In this document: positions 48,099 to 57,263 of the stretch, one piece after another
Position numbering within the stretch: position 1 is the stretch's first letter
Layout: every line of letters begins with the position of its first letter
DNA from: Sphingobium sp. CECT 9361
GTDB lineage: Bacteria > Pseudomonadota > Alphaproteobacteria > Sphingomonadales > Sphingomonadaceae
NCBI RefSeq assembly: GCF_918741285.1
Contig: NZ_CAKKNC010000005.1
Location: 124,001 to 188,000, forward strand
DNA: 64,000 nucleotides
Direction of reading: 5' to 3'
Notes under the pieces: generated by a model
Told to the model about the DNA's origin: nothing
Databases searched by the model: none
What the model saw: the letters and a program-made list of their open reading frames with translations, nothing else
Program-made: the position numbers and the translations under genes

Positions 48099-48126
48099 GT
48101 TATAAATTTCTATACTCGCTCAGCAA
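48099..48126 (-). promoter_or_regulatory. Candidate promoter of marR-emrAB
   Basis: On the minus strand, TTGCTG (48126-48121), a 16-base spacer and TATAAC (48104-48099) form a sigma-70-like promoter. The spacer holds the AT-rich dyad TATAGAAATTTATA, a plausible MarR site. Transcription would begin near 48092. Confidence 0.4.
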
Positions 48127-48194
48127 CTTTCAGAAATATTTTTACAATTGCCCTGACGACAGGAGGATTCTCATTAAAGAGCGCAAGCAGGGGG

Positions 48195-48258
48195 TTTGAG
48201 CGGCAGACTCAAATGCGTAAGAATCGGCTAAAGAAATAGAGAGCAAAGAAGTCTATTT
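48195..48258. other. Two small hairpins in the gap before the alpha/beta hydrolase
   Basis: TTTGAG/CTCAAA (48195-48213, 7-base loop) and AAATAGA/TCTATTT (48234-48258, 11-base loop) are both perfect. The 260-base gap is AT-richer than the surroundings and has no plausible coding frame. It could be the leader of the hydrolase gene or a small RNA; nothing decides between them. Confidence 0.3.
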
Positions 48259-48358
48259 AGGCTATTGCTCGATGCGTTTCCTCAATCGATACAAGCGGTC
48301 TCACCAAGCAGCGGCGAAAAGAATATCGTCCCGCCCACTCAAAGACGGATAGATTCCA

Positions 48359-49126
48359 TTGGCCAGTTCCCCGATTGATATCACGACGCATATGGTGCCG
48401 GGCTATCGCGATGCGATGCTGGCCGTTCATGAAATGGGAGAGGGAAGGCCGCTTCTCTTGCTGCACGGCCTGTTCTCCAATGCGCATGTGAACTGGATCA
48501 AATTCGGACACGCCGCGACCATTGCCGCACATGGCTACCGAGTCATCATGCCGGATTTTCGTGTTCACGGTCAAAGCGCCGCGCCGCACGATCCTTCGGA
48601 TTATCCTCAGGACGTGCTGGCCCACGACGTCCACGCCTTGATTGCGCATTTTGAATTGACCGATTTCGACTTAGGCGGCTTTTCTCTTGGCGCGCGGACG
48701 AGTGCCTTGCTGCTGGCAAAAGGGTTGCGGCCTGCCCGCGTCATTCTGGCGGGTATGGGTTTGGAAGGGTTATCGGGCTGGGCCAAACGGCGGGATTTTT
48801 TCCTTTCGGTGATCGCCGATCGCGACACGATCAAACATGGCGATCCGCGATGGCTATCCGTCCAGTTCATGAAGACGATGAAGGTCGACCCGATTGCGGC
48901 TGTGCTCTTGCTCAACAGCTTTGGGGATGTTGATCCGGATACCCTTAGAAGTGTCGATGTCCCGACACTGGTTCTCTGCGGGAGCGAGGATAAGGATAAT
49001 GGCTCGCCTGAAGCCCTTGTCGATCTTCTGCCCAACGCCCGGCTGGCGGAAGTGCCGGGAACGCATATGAGTAGTGTTACTGAAAAAGCACTTGGAGAAA
49101 CAATGGCGGCATTTCTGACGGCCTGA
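48359..49126 (+). CDS. Alpha/beta hydrolase
   Basis: The 255-residue protein has the alpha/beta hydrolase pattern: the oxyanion segment LLLLHGLFSNAH, the nucleophile elbow GGFSLGA with S109, the acid-strand region LVLCGSEDKDN and the catalytic histidine in PGTHMSS. It has no signal peptide. The substrate is unknown; the sequence is closest in style to small-ester or enol-lactone hydrolases. Start is TTG 48359 with only a weak ribosome site, so a later start such as ATG 48392 is possible. Confidence 0.85.
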   Translation: MASSPIDITTHMVPGYRDAMLAVHEMGEGRPLLLLHGLFSNAHVNWIKFGHAATIAAHGYRVIMPDFRVHGQSAAPHDPSDYPQDVLAHDVHALIAHFELTDFDLGGFSLGARTSALLLAKGLRPARVILAGMGLEGLSGWAKRRDFFLSVIADRDTIKHGDPRWLSVQFMKTMKVDPIAAVLLLNSFGDVDPDTLRSVDVPTLVLCGSEDKDNGSPEALVDLLPNARLAEVPGTHMSSVTEKALGETMAAFLTA

Positions 49127-49232
49127 ACTTTCTACCAAATATCCGTTCGAAATATGGTGACACTACACAGTTAATCCGTAAAACCCGTCCGCGAAGCTGC
49201 GTTGCACCATAACGGGAAGTTACAGAACTGCC

Positions 49233-50426
49233 GTGAACCCAAATCTTGTCATCTTGTCCGTTCTGTTTTTCAGTAGCGCCATCATGTGTTTCACGCTGAC
49301 ATTGGCGTGGCAACATTTCGGGCGGCAGCGACATGTGATGTTCTGGGCATTGTCTTATGGCATTGCCGTTGTGCAGTGGATTTTTAATACATCGGGGCTC
49401 TTTCTCAAAAGCCCTCCGTTGATATTCATTGCAGCCGTATGTGTGCTGGCCAGTAGTTCGCTGGTCGTCATGGGCGCGCGCGTGCGCGCAAACATGCCTG
49501 TTCGCTGGCCGCAATTTCTGGTTGGGGCGGGGCTTGCTGTCATCGGCTGCGCAGTGGCCCATAGTCCTATAGGCACGCGGGCAATGCAAAGTGGCATCAT
49601 CAGCGCCTATACGGGGGTGATGATGGCTGCCGCTGCAGTCGCGATATGGCCGAGAGGGAGGTCGTTCACGGCCCCCGAAAAGGCATTCTTCTCGATGCTG
49701 ATCGTCTTCGTCCTGTTCGAAGGTCTGGTGACAGTCATGGGGCTGGCTTTGCCGCCGGAAGGCACGGACGCCGCGGTGATGGCATATCGGTATACGCTGG
49801 CGCTCGGTTTGCCCGCTATTTATGTCGCAATGGGCGTGACGGCGATCGTCGTTATTGCCGGCGATCTTTCCCTTCAGCTTCGGATGCTGATCAGCAACGA
49901 TCAGCTAACCGGCTTGCTGAATCGCGGGGGTATCGATGAAGCCGGGGCGCGCGCCATTGCTTATGCAAAGCGGCATGAGCGCAATCTGGCCGCCGTGATG
50001 TGCGATATGGATAGCTTCAAGGACGTTAATGACGGTCATGGGCATATTGTCGGCGATGCAGCCTTGCGCGCCTTTTCGCGGGTTCTCATGGGTGCAATCC
50101 GCCAGGGCGATCTTGCTGCACGGTTCGGCGGCGACGAATTCTGCGTCCTGTTGCTCGATGCGTCGGAGGCAGAGGCCGCCGAAGTAATGGAGCGCGTGCG
50201 TGCGGGTATTGAAAAGCTGGCCGTCGACCGAATGCCCCCGGGCAGCATCAGCGCAAGCTTCGGTGTGACCGCCTTGCGGCCCGGTGACGTAAGCCTGGAT
50301 GACCTGGTCGCGCGCGCCGATCGCGCATTATACGAATCCAAACAACGCGGCCGCAATCGGGTGACCATTTGGCAGGGGGGGCAAAACGCCCCTAACCAAC
50401 CGCACCTGGTCCAGGCGTCCGTATAA
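49233..50426 (+). CDS. Membrane-bound diguanylate cyclase (GGDEF)
   Basis: The 397-residue protein has about six to seven predicted membrane helices in residues 5-215 and a C-terminal GGDEF domain (active site GGDEF at 299-303, preceded by DQLTGLLNRGG and MCDMDSFKDVND). All catalytic residues are intact, so it should make cyclic di-GMP. I see no RxxD inhibitory site immediately upstream of GGDEF. The sensory part has no recognised ligand domain. Start is GTG 49233. It ends 3 bases from the convergent amn gene. Confidence 0.92.
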   Translation: MNPNLVILSVLFFSSAIMCFTLTLAWQHFGRQRHVMFWALSYGIAVVQWIFNTSGLFLKSPPLIFIAAVCVLASSSLVVMGARVRANMPVRWPQFLVGAGLAVIGCAVAHSPIGTRAMQSGIISAYTGVMMAAAAVAIWPRGRSFTAPEKAFFSMLIVFVLFEGLVTVMGLALPPEGTDAAVMAYRYTLALGLPAIYVAMGVTAIVVIAGDLSLQLRMLISNDQLTGLLNRGGIDEAGARAIAYAKRHERNLAAVMCDMDSFKDVNDGHGHIVGDAALRAFSRVLMGAIRQGDLAARFGGDEFCVLLLDASEAEAAEVMERVRAGIEKLAVDRMPPGSISASFGVTALRPGDVSLDDLVARADRALYESKQRGRNRVTIWQGGQNAPNQPHLVQASV

Positions 50427-50429
50427 AAT

Positions 50430-51893
50430 TTATCGGAAGGGCGGCTCGTTGAACGCGCGTAGCTTGCGACTATGAAGGCGCGCTCCCTGTTGTCTTAACA
50501 ATTCGCACGTTTCCAATCCCACTCTCAGGTGACCGGCAATCGCCTCTTCATAAAAGCGGTTGGCTTGCCCCGGCAGCTTCAATTCGCCATGGATTGGCTT
50601 GTCGGACACGCACAGCAGCGTGCCATAGGGCACGCGGAACCGGTATCCCTGAGCCGCAATCGTCGCGCTCTCCATGTCTATCCCGACGGCGCGCGACAGG
50701 CTGAAGCGCAACGCCGACTTCGAATAGCGCAGTTCCCAGTTACGGTCGTCGGTTGTGACAACGGTGCCGGTACGAAGGCGCCGCTTGAAATCGTCGCCGC
50801 TTCCCAGCACCATTTCAGCGGCATCGGCCATCGCCACCTGAACCTCGGCAATCGCCGGAACCGGTATTTCGGGGGGCAGGACATCATCGAGAACATGGTC
50901 GTCGCGCAAATATGCATGGGCGAGAACATAATCCCCAATCCGCTGGCTGGGGCGAAGGCCTCCGCAATGGCCGATCATCAACCATGCTTCCGGGCGCACC
51001 ACCGCCAGATGGTCGCAGATCGTCTTGGCATTCGAGGGGCCAACGCCGATGTTCACCAGCGAAATACCACTGCGGTCGTCCGCAATGAGATGATAAGCTG
51101 GCATCTGGTGCCGCCGCCAGGCGCTGTCCGCTATCATCCGCGCAGGATCGGCGGTTTCGGATGTCACATAGACACCGCCGGCACCGGAAAGGGCGACATA
51201 GCGACTTCCCGGCTTCTTCAATTCCGCGCAAGCCCATGCGACGAACTCATCGACATAGCGATGGTAGTTGGTGAACAGGATATACCGCTGCACATGCTCG
51301 GCCGGCGTTCCGGTATAGTGCTTCAGTCGAGCAAGCGAAAAATCGGTTCGCAACCCATCGAACAGGGCGAGGGGGCGCTCGCCGCCAAGGCCGGGCAGGA
51401 ACAAGCCATCGGCTATTTCGTCGCCAATCTCTGCAAGCTCAGTCGCCGGAAAATGGCGGGCCAGTTCTGTGGGCGGTACGCCGTCCAGCGCACTCATATC
51501 CAGACCGTCCAGAACATAAGGAAACGGGATTTCCTGATTGCTCAGGCCGACTTCGACTTCGACCCCGTAATCCGCGACGAGCAAGTCGATCTGTTCGGCG
51601 AGATAATCGGCAAACATCGCCGGGCGTGTAACGGTCGTGGCGTAGTCGCCCGCATGCGACAAACGTGCAAAGGATCTGCCGGGCGGTGGCGCATCGCCTT
51701 CACCCTGATAATGTACGCGAAGCTGTGGGTAGCAAAAGCGGCGATCGACCTTGGATTGCGGCCCTGGCACGGTCCCTGTCCGGGCATATTCCTGCATCGC
51801 GTCGCGCAGGGACTGTATCGATGCCTGATAGATGTCGTCCAGTTGGGCGACGATGGCGGTGCCAATGCTCGGTGAGCCGATGATTCTTGTCAT
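50430..51893 (-). CDS. amn: AMP nucleosidase
   Basis: The 487-residue enzyme splits AMP into adenine and ribose-5-phosphate, adjusting the adenylate pool. The N-terminal AMP nucleosidase domain (about residues 1-180) is followed by the nucleoside phosphorylase-like catalytic domain: ISLVNIGVGPSNAKTICDHLAV, MIGHCGGLRPSQRIGDYVLAHAYLRDDHV and VGIDMESATIAAQGY. Length agrees with E. coli Amn (484). It is monocistronic. Confidence 0.94.
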   Translation of the reverse strand: MTRIIGSPSIGTAIVAQLDDIYQASIQSLRDAMQEYARTGTVPGPQSKVDRRFCYPQLRVHYQGEGDAPPPGRSFARLSHAGDYATTVTRPAMFADYLAEQIDLLVADYGVEVEVGLSNQEIPFPYVLDGLDMSALDGVPPTELARHFPATELAEIGDEIADGLFLPGLGGERPLALFDGLRTDFSLARLKHYTGTPAEHVQRYILFTNYHRYVDEFVAWACAELKKPGSRYVALSGAGGVYVTSETADPARMIADSAWRRHQMPAYHLIADDRSGISLVNIGVGPSNAKTICDHLAVVRPEAWLMIGHCGGLRPSQRIGDYVLAHAYLRDDHVLDDVLPPEIPVPAIAEVQVAMADAAEMVLGSGDDFKRRLRTGTVVTTDDRNWELRYSKSALRFSLSRAVGIDMESATIAAQGYRFRVPYGTLLCVSDKPIHGELKLPGQANRFYEEAIAGHLRVGLETCELLRQQGARLHSRKLRAFNEPPFR

Positions 51894-51978
51894 CGCGTCC
51901 TGTTACCGCGAAACCCGTCGAAACGGAACAGAGTATGTAAGCTGCGCCCCTGTCACGAGGACAGAGGCGCAGATATGA

Positions 51979-52461
51979 TTACAGTTGGCCGAGCATATGT
52001 TCGGCGCTGGAGACCTTGAAATCACCGGCGGCTTCCACGTTCAACTCTTCGACGATGCCGTCGTTTACGATCATGGAAAAGCGCTGTCCCCGCGTTCCCA
52101 GACCGAATTTGCTCCCGTCCATTTCCAGGCCGACAGCCTTGGCGAAGGCGCCATTGCCATCCGCCAACATGGTAACGGTGCCGTCAGCACCGGCAGACTT
52201 TGACCAGGCACCCATCACGAAGGGATCGTTCACCGCCGTGCAGGCAATTTCATCAACGCCCTTTGCCTTCAGATCGGCGGCCTTTTCAATGAAACCGGGC
52301 AGATGCTTGGCCGAGCAGGTCGGCGTAAAAGCACCGGGAACGGAGAACAGTGCGACCTTCTTACCGGCGAAATAGTTTGCGCTGTCGACAGGCTCTGGAC
52401 CATTCTCGGTCATCGTGACGAAGGTGGTTTCGGGCAGTTTGTCGCCTTTTGCGATGGTCAT
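51979..52461 (-). CDS. Peroxiredoxin (Prx5 type)
   Basis: The 160-residue thiol peroxidase has its peroxidatic cysteine at C49 in VPGAFTPTCSAKHLPGF, the Prx5-like signature, and the conserved Arg in GTRGQRFSMIV. It has no glutaredoxin domain. It removes hydrogen peroxide and organic peroxides using glutathione or thioredoxin. It lies convergent to nothing; about 165 bases separate its start from the divergent yqgE. Confidence 0.93.
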   Translation of the reverse strand: MTIAKGDKLPETTFVTMTENGPEPVDSANYFAGKKVALFSVPGAFTPTCSAKHLPGFIEKAADLKAKGVDEIACTAVNDPFVMGAWSKSAGADGTVTMLADGNGAFAKAVGLEMDGSKFGLGTRGQRFSMIVNDGIVEELNVEAAGDFKVSSAEHMLGQL

Positions 52462-52591
52462 CGAATAATCTCCTGTTGGTGGATGAGCGGAAACGTGACC
52501 GGGAGGTCGTGCCTGGATGCGCGTTAGTCAAGCATTCGCGGCAATTAAAGCCAATGAGCGCCTTGTGCGTAAATCTTGTTAAACCGAGCCA

Positions 52592-52620
52592 TTGGCGACC
52601 CGGTGAAGCGTCCCTATAGT
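52592..52620 (+). promoter_or_regulatory. Candidate yqgE promoter giving a leaderless message
   Basis: TTGGCG (52592-52597), a 17-base spacer and TATAGT (52615-52620) make a good sigma-70 match. The expected transcription start, 6-8 bases downstream, falls on the ATG at 52627. Confidence 0.5.
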
Positions 52621-52626
52621 CGGGGC

Positions 52627-53187
52627 ATGGATCTGCCTCCCTACTATGTTGGAAATTTGCTGCTCGCCATGCCGGGCATGGGTGACCTGAATTTCGACCA
52701 TGCGGTCATTGCGCTGTGTGTCCATGACGCCGATGGCGCGATGGGTGTCGACGTCGGTTCGGAGATCGGCGGGCTCGGCCTGCGGGAATTGCTGTCGACG
52801 TTCGATCTCGACGGCAGCAACGTACCCGACACACCGGTCCTTCGCGGCGGCCCCGTTGAACCGCAGCGCGGTTTCGTCCTCCATTCGCTGGACTGGGGCG
52901 GTCAGGACATGGTGCAGGTGGACGATCTATGGGGTTTGTCCGGCTCCCTCGATATTCTGAAAGCCATTGCCGAGGGTCGTGGCCCCAGTCGGTATCTGGT
53001 GGCATTGGGATATGCAGGCTGGGGCGCGGGACAGCTTGAAGCGGAAATGACGGGGCATGGCTGGTTTCTTGCGCCAGCGCAAAGCCGTCTCCTGTTCGAT
53101 ACGCCGACACGCAGTCGATGGTCGCGCGCCTTCGCCGCCAGCGGCATCGATGCAGCGATGCTGACAAGCGCACCGGGACAAGCCTGA
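52627..53187 (+). CDS. yqgE: YqgE/AlgH family protein
   Basis: The 186-residue protein has the family pattern LLLAMPGMGDLNFDHAVIALCVHDADGAMGVDV, then PVLRGGPVEPQRGFVLHS and the end motif ALGYAGWGAGQLEAEMTGHGWF. Its role is not well defined; AlgH was linked to alginate regulation in Pseudomonas. I place the start at ATG 52627, where homology begins and where the predicted transcript starts. The longer frame from 52576 lies over the promoter. Confidence 0.9.
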   Translation: MDLPPYYVGNLLLAMPGMGDLNFDHAVIALCVHDADGAMGVDVGSEIGGLGLRELLSTFDLDGSNVPDTPVLRGGPVEPQRGFVLHSLDWGGQDMVQVDDLWGLSGSLDILKAIAEGRGPSRYLVALGYAGWGAGQLEAEMTGHGWFLAPAQSRLLFDTPTRSRWSRAFAASGIDAAMLTSAPGQA

Positions 53188-53195
53188 AATCCAAC

Positions 53196-53219
53196 CAATA
53201 TAAAGAAATCTTTATATTG
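53196..53219 (+). promoter_or_regulatory. Palindromic operator, copy 2, upstream of ahcY
   Basis: CAATATAAAG (53196-53205) and its exact complement CTTTATATTG (53210-53219) flank AAAT. Sixteen of the 20 arm bases and three of four spacer bases equal those of the operator at 371-394. It lies 98 bases before the ahcY start codon, so ahcY is likely controlled by the same ArsR-type regulator. Confidence 0.7.
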
Positions 53220-53317
53220 CCTTGATTAGTTGCGATGCGATTGGTAGGGAACCTGCATCCGTCGCCATGCCCGCACTTTGTCGGACTTGGGGGCGCCCAT
53301 GATCAGGAGATTTCTCA

Positions 53318-54730
53318 GTGGCCACCGCCCCAGCCCTTAACCCGGCCGACTACGTCATTCAGGACATTTCACTCGCTGACTTCGGTCGCAAGGAAATGGA
53401 CATCGCTGAAACCGAAATGCCCGGCCTGATGGCTCTGCGCAAGGAATTCGGTGCTTCGCAGCCGCTCAAGGGTGCGCGCATCACCGGCTCGCTGCACATG
53501 ACGATCCAGACCGCCGTTCTGATCGAGACATTGACCGCGCTGGGTGCGCAGGTCCGTTGGGCCACGTGCAACATTTATTCGACGCAGGATCACGCCGCTG
53601 CCGCCATCGCCGCCTCGGGCGTGCCGGTGTTCGCGATCAAGGGCGAAACCCTTGAAGAATATTGGGATTATGTCGAACGCATCTTCGATTGGGGCAATGG
53701 CGAAACCTGCAACCTGATCCTTGACGATGGCGGCGATGCCACCATGTTCGCGCTCTGGGGCGCCCGTGTCGAAGCAGGCGAAGACCTGTTCACGCCTTCG
53801 AACGAAGAAGAGGAAATCTTCGTAAAGACGCTCCGTCGCGTGCTTACCGAAAAGCCAGGCTTCCTGACTAAGACGGTTCAGGCGATCAAGGGCGTTTCGG
53901 AAGAAACGACCACCGGCGTGCATCGGCTTTATGAACTGTCGAAGAAGGGCAAGCTGCCTTTCCCCGCCATCAACGTCAACGACAGCGTGACCAAGAGCAA
54001 GTTCGACAACCTTTATGGCTGCAAGGAATCGCTGGTCGACGCGATCCGCCGCGCAACTGATGTCATGCTCGCCGGCAAGGTCGCCTGCGTTGCCGGCTTT
54101 GGCGATGTCGGCAAGGGCTCGGCCCAGTCGCTTCGCAACGGTGGCGCGCGCGTCCTCGTGACCGAAGTCGATCCCATCTGCGCGCTTCAGGCCGCGATGG
54201 AAGGCTTTGAAGTCGTCACCATGGAAGACGCGGTAAAGCGTGCGGACATCTTCTGCACCGCCACCGGCAATGCCGATGTGATCACCGTCGATCACATGCG
54301 CGAAATGAAGAACATGGCGATCGTTTGCAACATCGGCCATTTCGACAGCGAGATTCAGATCGGCGGCCTGAACAACATGAAGTGGGTCGAAATCAAGCCG
54401 CAGGTCGATGAAGTCGAATTCCCCGATGGCAAGAAGCTGATCGTACTGTCGAAGGGTCGCCTCGTGAACCTGGGCAATGCTACCGGCCATCCCAGCTTCG
54501 TGATGTCGACCAGCTTCACCAATCAGGTGCTGGCGCAGATCGAATTATGGACCAACCGTTCGGCCTATCAGAACGACGTTTATGTCCTGCCCAAGCACCT
54601 CGACGAAAAGGTCGCGGCGCTGCATCTGGAAAAGCTGGGCGTAAAGCTCACCAAGCTGACCAAGGCACAGGCCGACTATATCGGCGTCCCGACGGAAGGC
54701 CCGTTCAAGCCGGATCATTACCGCTACTGA
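53318..54730 (+). CDS. ahcY: Adenosylhomocysteinase AhcY
   Basis: The 470-residue NAD-dependent enzyme splits S-adenosylhomocysteine into homocysteine and adenosine, clearing the by-product of methylation and feeding MetH. Typical segments are [18 protein letters not shown], the substrate motif [15 protein letters not shown], the NAD-binding [13 protein letters not shown], and the conserved C-terminus KPDHYRY. Start is GTG 53318 with AGGAGA seven bases upstream. The 98-base leader after the operator shows no riboswitch that I recognise. Confidence 0.96.
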   Translation: MATAPALNPADYVIQDISLADFGRKEMDIAETEMPGLMALRKEFGASQPLKGARITGSLHMTIQTAVLIETLTALGAQVRWATCNIYSTQDHAAAAIAASGVPVFAIKGETLEEYWDYVERIFDWGNGETCNLILDDGGDATMFALWGARVEAGEDLFTPSNEEEEIFVKTLRRVLTEKPGFLTKTVQAIKGVSEETTTGVHRLYELSKKGKLPFPAINVNDSVTKSKFDNLYGCKESLVDAIRRATDVMLAGKVACVAGFGDVGKGSAQSLRNGGARVLVTEVDPICALQAAMEGFEVVTMEDAVKRADIFCTATGNADVITVDHMREMKNMAIVCNIGHFDSEIQIGGLNNMKWVEIKPQVDEVEFPDGKKLIVLSKGRLVNLGNATGHPSFVMSTSFTNQVLAQIELWTNRSAYQNDVYVLPKHLDEKVAALHLEKLGVKLTKLTKAQADYIGVPTEGPFKPDHYRY

Positions 54731-54756
54731 TCTGCGGCTGCAGGCTATTAAGAAAG

Positions 54757-54783
54757 AGGCGTCGGGTTATCCGGCGCCTTTTT
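54757..54783 (+). terminator. Rho-independent terminator of ahcY
   Basis: AGGCGTCGG (54757-54765) pairs with CCGGCGCCT, allowing one G-U pair, around a short GTTAT loop. A T-run (TTTTT) follows. It lies 26 bases after the ahcY stop, so divL downstream should have its own promoter. Confidence 0.75.
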
Positions 54784-54898
54784 CATATGGTTTGCAGAGA
54801 ATTCAGGATCGGTGAGCGCAACCGCTTCACGCCGTGCAATCTTTGCGATAGGCGGGGAGTATGAAGAGGATCGGTCGAGCAGGGGGAGATAGGCACTG

Positions 54899-57262
54899 AT
54901 GCTGTCGCTATCCCCCATTGCCATGGTTCTGATCGGTGTAACGGTGGCACTGTGGCTGGCGGGCGGCGTGTGGGCGGTACATACCGGCCTTAAGATGCGT
55001 CGCGAAGGCGCTCATGCCCGCGCGCAGGCGGATCGCCTCGGTAGCCTGCTGCAATCGGCCCCTGCGCTTCCCGTGATGATCCGGCCCGACGGACGCATCG
55101 AAACGCCCGAGCGGCTTGCCAATTGGCTGGGGCGGGAGCGTGTGCCTGCCTTCGCTTCCGAACTTACGGCGGCAGACGGCGGGTTGCGGCCGGAAGACGG
55201 CGCACAGCTCGCAACAGACATCGCCTCGGCTCAGCGCGCAGGCAAAAGCTTCTCGCGTCCCGTTCGCGCGGTAGGGTCTGCCCGCTCGCTTCTCGTGCGC
55301 GGTGCGCCTGCTGGCCCGAGCATGGGCGCACCGGGCAGCGTCATCCTCTGGATATTCGACGCGACCGACGCCCAGGCAGAGATCCATGGGCTTCAGGCGG
55401 ATCGCGATCAATTGCGCGCGGCGCTCGAATCCCTATCCGGACTGATCGAGGCAGCGCCACTGCCCATGTGGCACCGCACCCCGGACTTGCGCCTCGCACT
55501 CGTCAACAGCGCGTATGTCGCGGCGGTAGACGCCGAATCGGCGCAGCAGGTCATCCGTGAAGGCATCGAGCTGGTCGAGGCATTGGACGGCAAAAGCCCG
55601 ATGGCAGCCGCAGCGCAGGCCGCGGAAAGCGCAGAGCCGCTGGCCCGCCTCGTGCCGGCGACCATCGATGGCGCGCGTCGGGTTATGCGCGTTGTGGACG
55701 TTCCGCTTGGAGACGCGGGTATCGCTGGCTTCGCCATCGATATGCATGAGCTTGAGCAGGCGCGCGCTGAACATCGGCGATTTGAAACAGCCCAGCACGA
55801 CTTGCTCGATCGCCTGTCCGCGGGCGTCGCCCAGTTCGGTGCAGATCGATCGCTGCAATTCTGGAACCAGCCTTTCAGCAGTCTTTTTGGTCTCAAGCCC
55901 GAGCATCTGGCGGACACGCCGGAATTCGAGCGGGTACTGGACCGGATGCGCGAAATGGGCCGCATCCCCGAACATCGCGACTTTCCCGCGTGGCGCGCCG
56001 AGCGCCGCGACTGGTTTTTGTCCGCCGATGCGCAGGAGGAAAACTGGCTGCTCGCCGATGGCACGCATTTGCGCGTTTTCGCGCAACCCTTGCCCGACGG
56101 CGGCTTGCTGCTGATTTTCGAGGATCGCACCGAACAGGTTCAGCTTTCCAGCGCCCGAGATACGCTCCTGCGCGTCCGCACGGCAACCTTCGACAATCTG
56201 TTCGAGGCGATCGGGGTATTCGCCTCGGACGGGCGCTTGCACCTTTGGAACAGCCGCTTCCGCCAGATATGGGGTGTCGAGGAGAGCCTCCTCGGCTCCC
56301 ATCCACGCATCGACGAACTGATGCAGAAGGTAGCGAAGAACCTTTCGAAGCCGCAGCAGGCCAGCCTCGTTCGTGAACTGGTCCGTGCTGCCACTGTAGA
56401 ACGCAAGCAGCGTGGCGGGCGCGTCGCCTTCGCCGATGGCCGGGTATTCGATTTCGCTGCCATACCGCTGCCCGATGGCAACGCGCTTTTCACGATGCTC
56501 GATGTCACGGACAGCCGCCGCATGGAACAGGTCCTGCGCGACCGGAATGAATCGCTCATCGAAACCGACAAGCTGAAGACCGCATTCCTTTCGAACATGA
56601 GCTACGAACTAAGGACGCCGCTCACATCGATTTCTGGCTTTGCCGAGATGATGCAGGCAGGGTTCGCAGGTGTGTTGCCCACAGCCGCCGCGGAATATGT
56701 CGACGCCATCATGCAAAGCACCGGGCGCCTCGCAGTATTGATCGACAATGTGTTGGATCTTACCCAGGGAGAGGCTGGCGCGCTGCCGCTGGAAAGCCGT
56801 TCTGTCGATTTGGCGGCGGTTGCTCGGGAAAGTGCGAAGCGCGTGGCGGATGCTGCCAAGGAAAAGGGGCTCGATTTCGTGATCGATATCAAGCCGTCTT
56901 TGGGCCGCATCCAGGGCGATGCGCGTCGCTTGGGGCAAGCGCTGGATCGTGTCCTAGACAATGCCGTACGCTATTGCCCGGCGGGCAGCAGGGTGCTGGT
57001 GTATGGCGATGGCCAGCTTCGTACTGCGCGTCTCATCGTTTCGGATAATGGTCCGGGCATGGACGCCACAGCGCAATCGCGCGTGTTCGATCGCTTCAGT
57101 CGTGCCGATCAGGCAAAGCGCGGCGAAACGCTCGGTCTCGGCTTGCCGCTCGCCCGACAATTGGTCGATGCGCATGGTGGCACGCTGACTTTGGTGTCCG
57201 AGCCGGGGCAGGGGACGCTCATCACCATCGATCTCCCTCGCGAAAGCGCGCCGAGTGCCTGA
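54899..57262 (+). CDS. divL: DivL-like sensor kinase with tyrosine in place of the H-box histidine
   Basis: The 787-residue protein has one N-terminal membrane helix (about residues 4-28), several PAS-like domains, a dimerisation helix and an HATPase domain. The H-box reads FLSNMSYELRTPL, with Y569 where a histidine kinase has the phosphorylated His. The ATP-binding boxes are intact: RVLDNAVRY, SDNGPGMD and LGLGLPLAR. Caulobacter DivL (about 770 residues, Tyr550) has this substitution; it binds DivK and activates CckA to control cell-cycle phosphorylation of CtrA. The downstream series tsaE-amgK-murU-addB-addA supports orthology. Start ATG 54899 has AGGGGGAG upstream. Confidence 0.9.
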   Translation: MLSLSPIAMVLIGVTVALWLAGGVWAVHTGLKMRREGAHARAQADRLGSLLQSAPALPVMIRPDGRIETPERLANWLGRERVPAFASELTAADGGLRPEDGAQLATDIASAQRAGKSFSRPVRAVGSARSLLVRGAPAGPSMGAPGSVILWIFDATDAQAEIHGLQADRDQLRAALESLSGLIEAAPLPMWHRTPDLRLALVNSAYVAAVDAESAQQVIREGIELVEALDGKSPMAAAAQAAESAEPLARLVPATIDGARRVMRVVDVPLGDAGIAGFAIDMHELEQARAEHRRFETAQHDLLDRLSAGVAQFGADRSLQFWNQPFSSLFGLKPEHLADTPEFERVLDRMREMGRIPEHRDFPAWRAERRDWFLSADAQEENWLLADGTHLRVFAQPLPDGGLLLIFEDRTEQVQLSSARDTLLRVRTATFDNLFEAIGVFASDGRLHLWNSRFRQIWGVEESLLGSHPRIDELMQKVAKNLSKPQQASLVRELVRAATVERKQRGGRVAFADGRVFDFAAIPLPDGNALFTMLDVTDSRRMEQVLRDRNESLIETDKLKTAFLSNMSYELRTPLTSISGFAEMMQAGFAGVLPTAAAEYVDAIMQSTGRLAVLIDNVLDLTQGEAGALPLESRSVDLAAVARESAKRVADAAKEKGLDFVIDIKPSLGRIQGDARRLGQALDRVLDNAVRYCPAGSRVLVYGDGQLRTARLIVSDNGPGMDATAQSRVFDRFSRADQAKRGETLGLGLPLARQLVDAHGGTLTLVSEPGQGTLITIDLPRESAPSA

Positions 57263-57263
57263 C

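Noticed and set aside
49127..49232. CtrA-binding site upstream of the GGDEF gene
   Set aside because: Only one half-site (TTAA) is present; the second half at the required seven-base spacing does not match.
50529..51875. Plus-strand frame of 448 codons opposite AMP nucleosidase
   Set aside because: Shadow frame; Amn on the minus strand has full length and all motifs.
53220..53317. Possible SAH or SAM riboswitch in the ahcY leader
   Set aside because: The leader has small hairpins but none of the conserved cores of SAH, SAM-II or related classes that I know; the palindromic operator explains control better.
53369..54490. Minus-strand frame of 373 codons opposite ahcY
   Set aside because: Shadow frame of a highly expressed, codon-biased gene; no homology or promoter.
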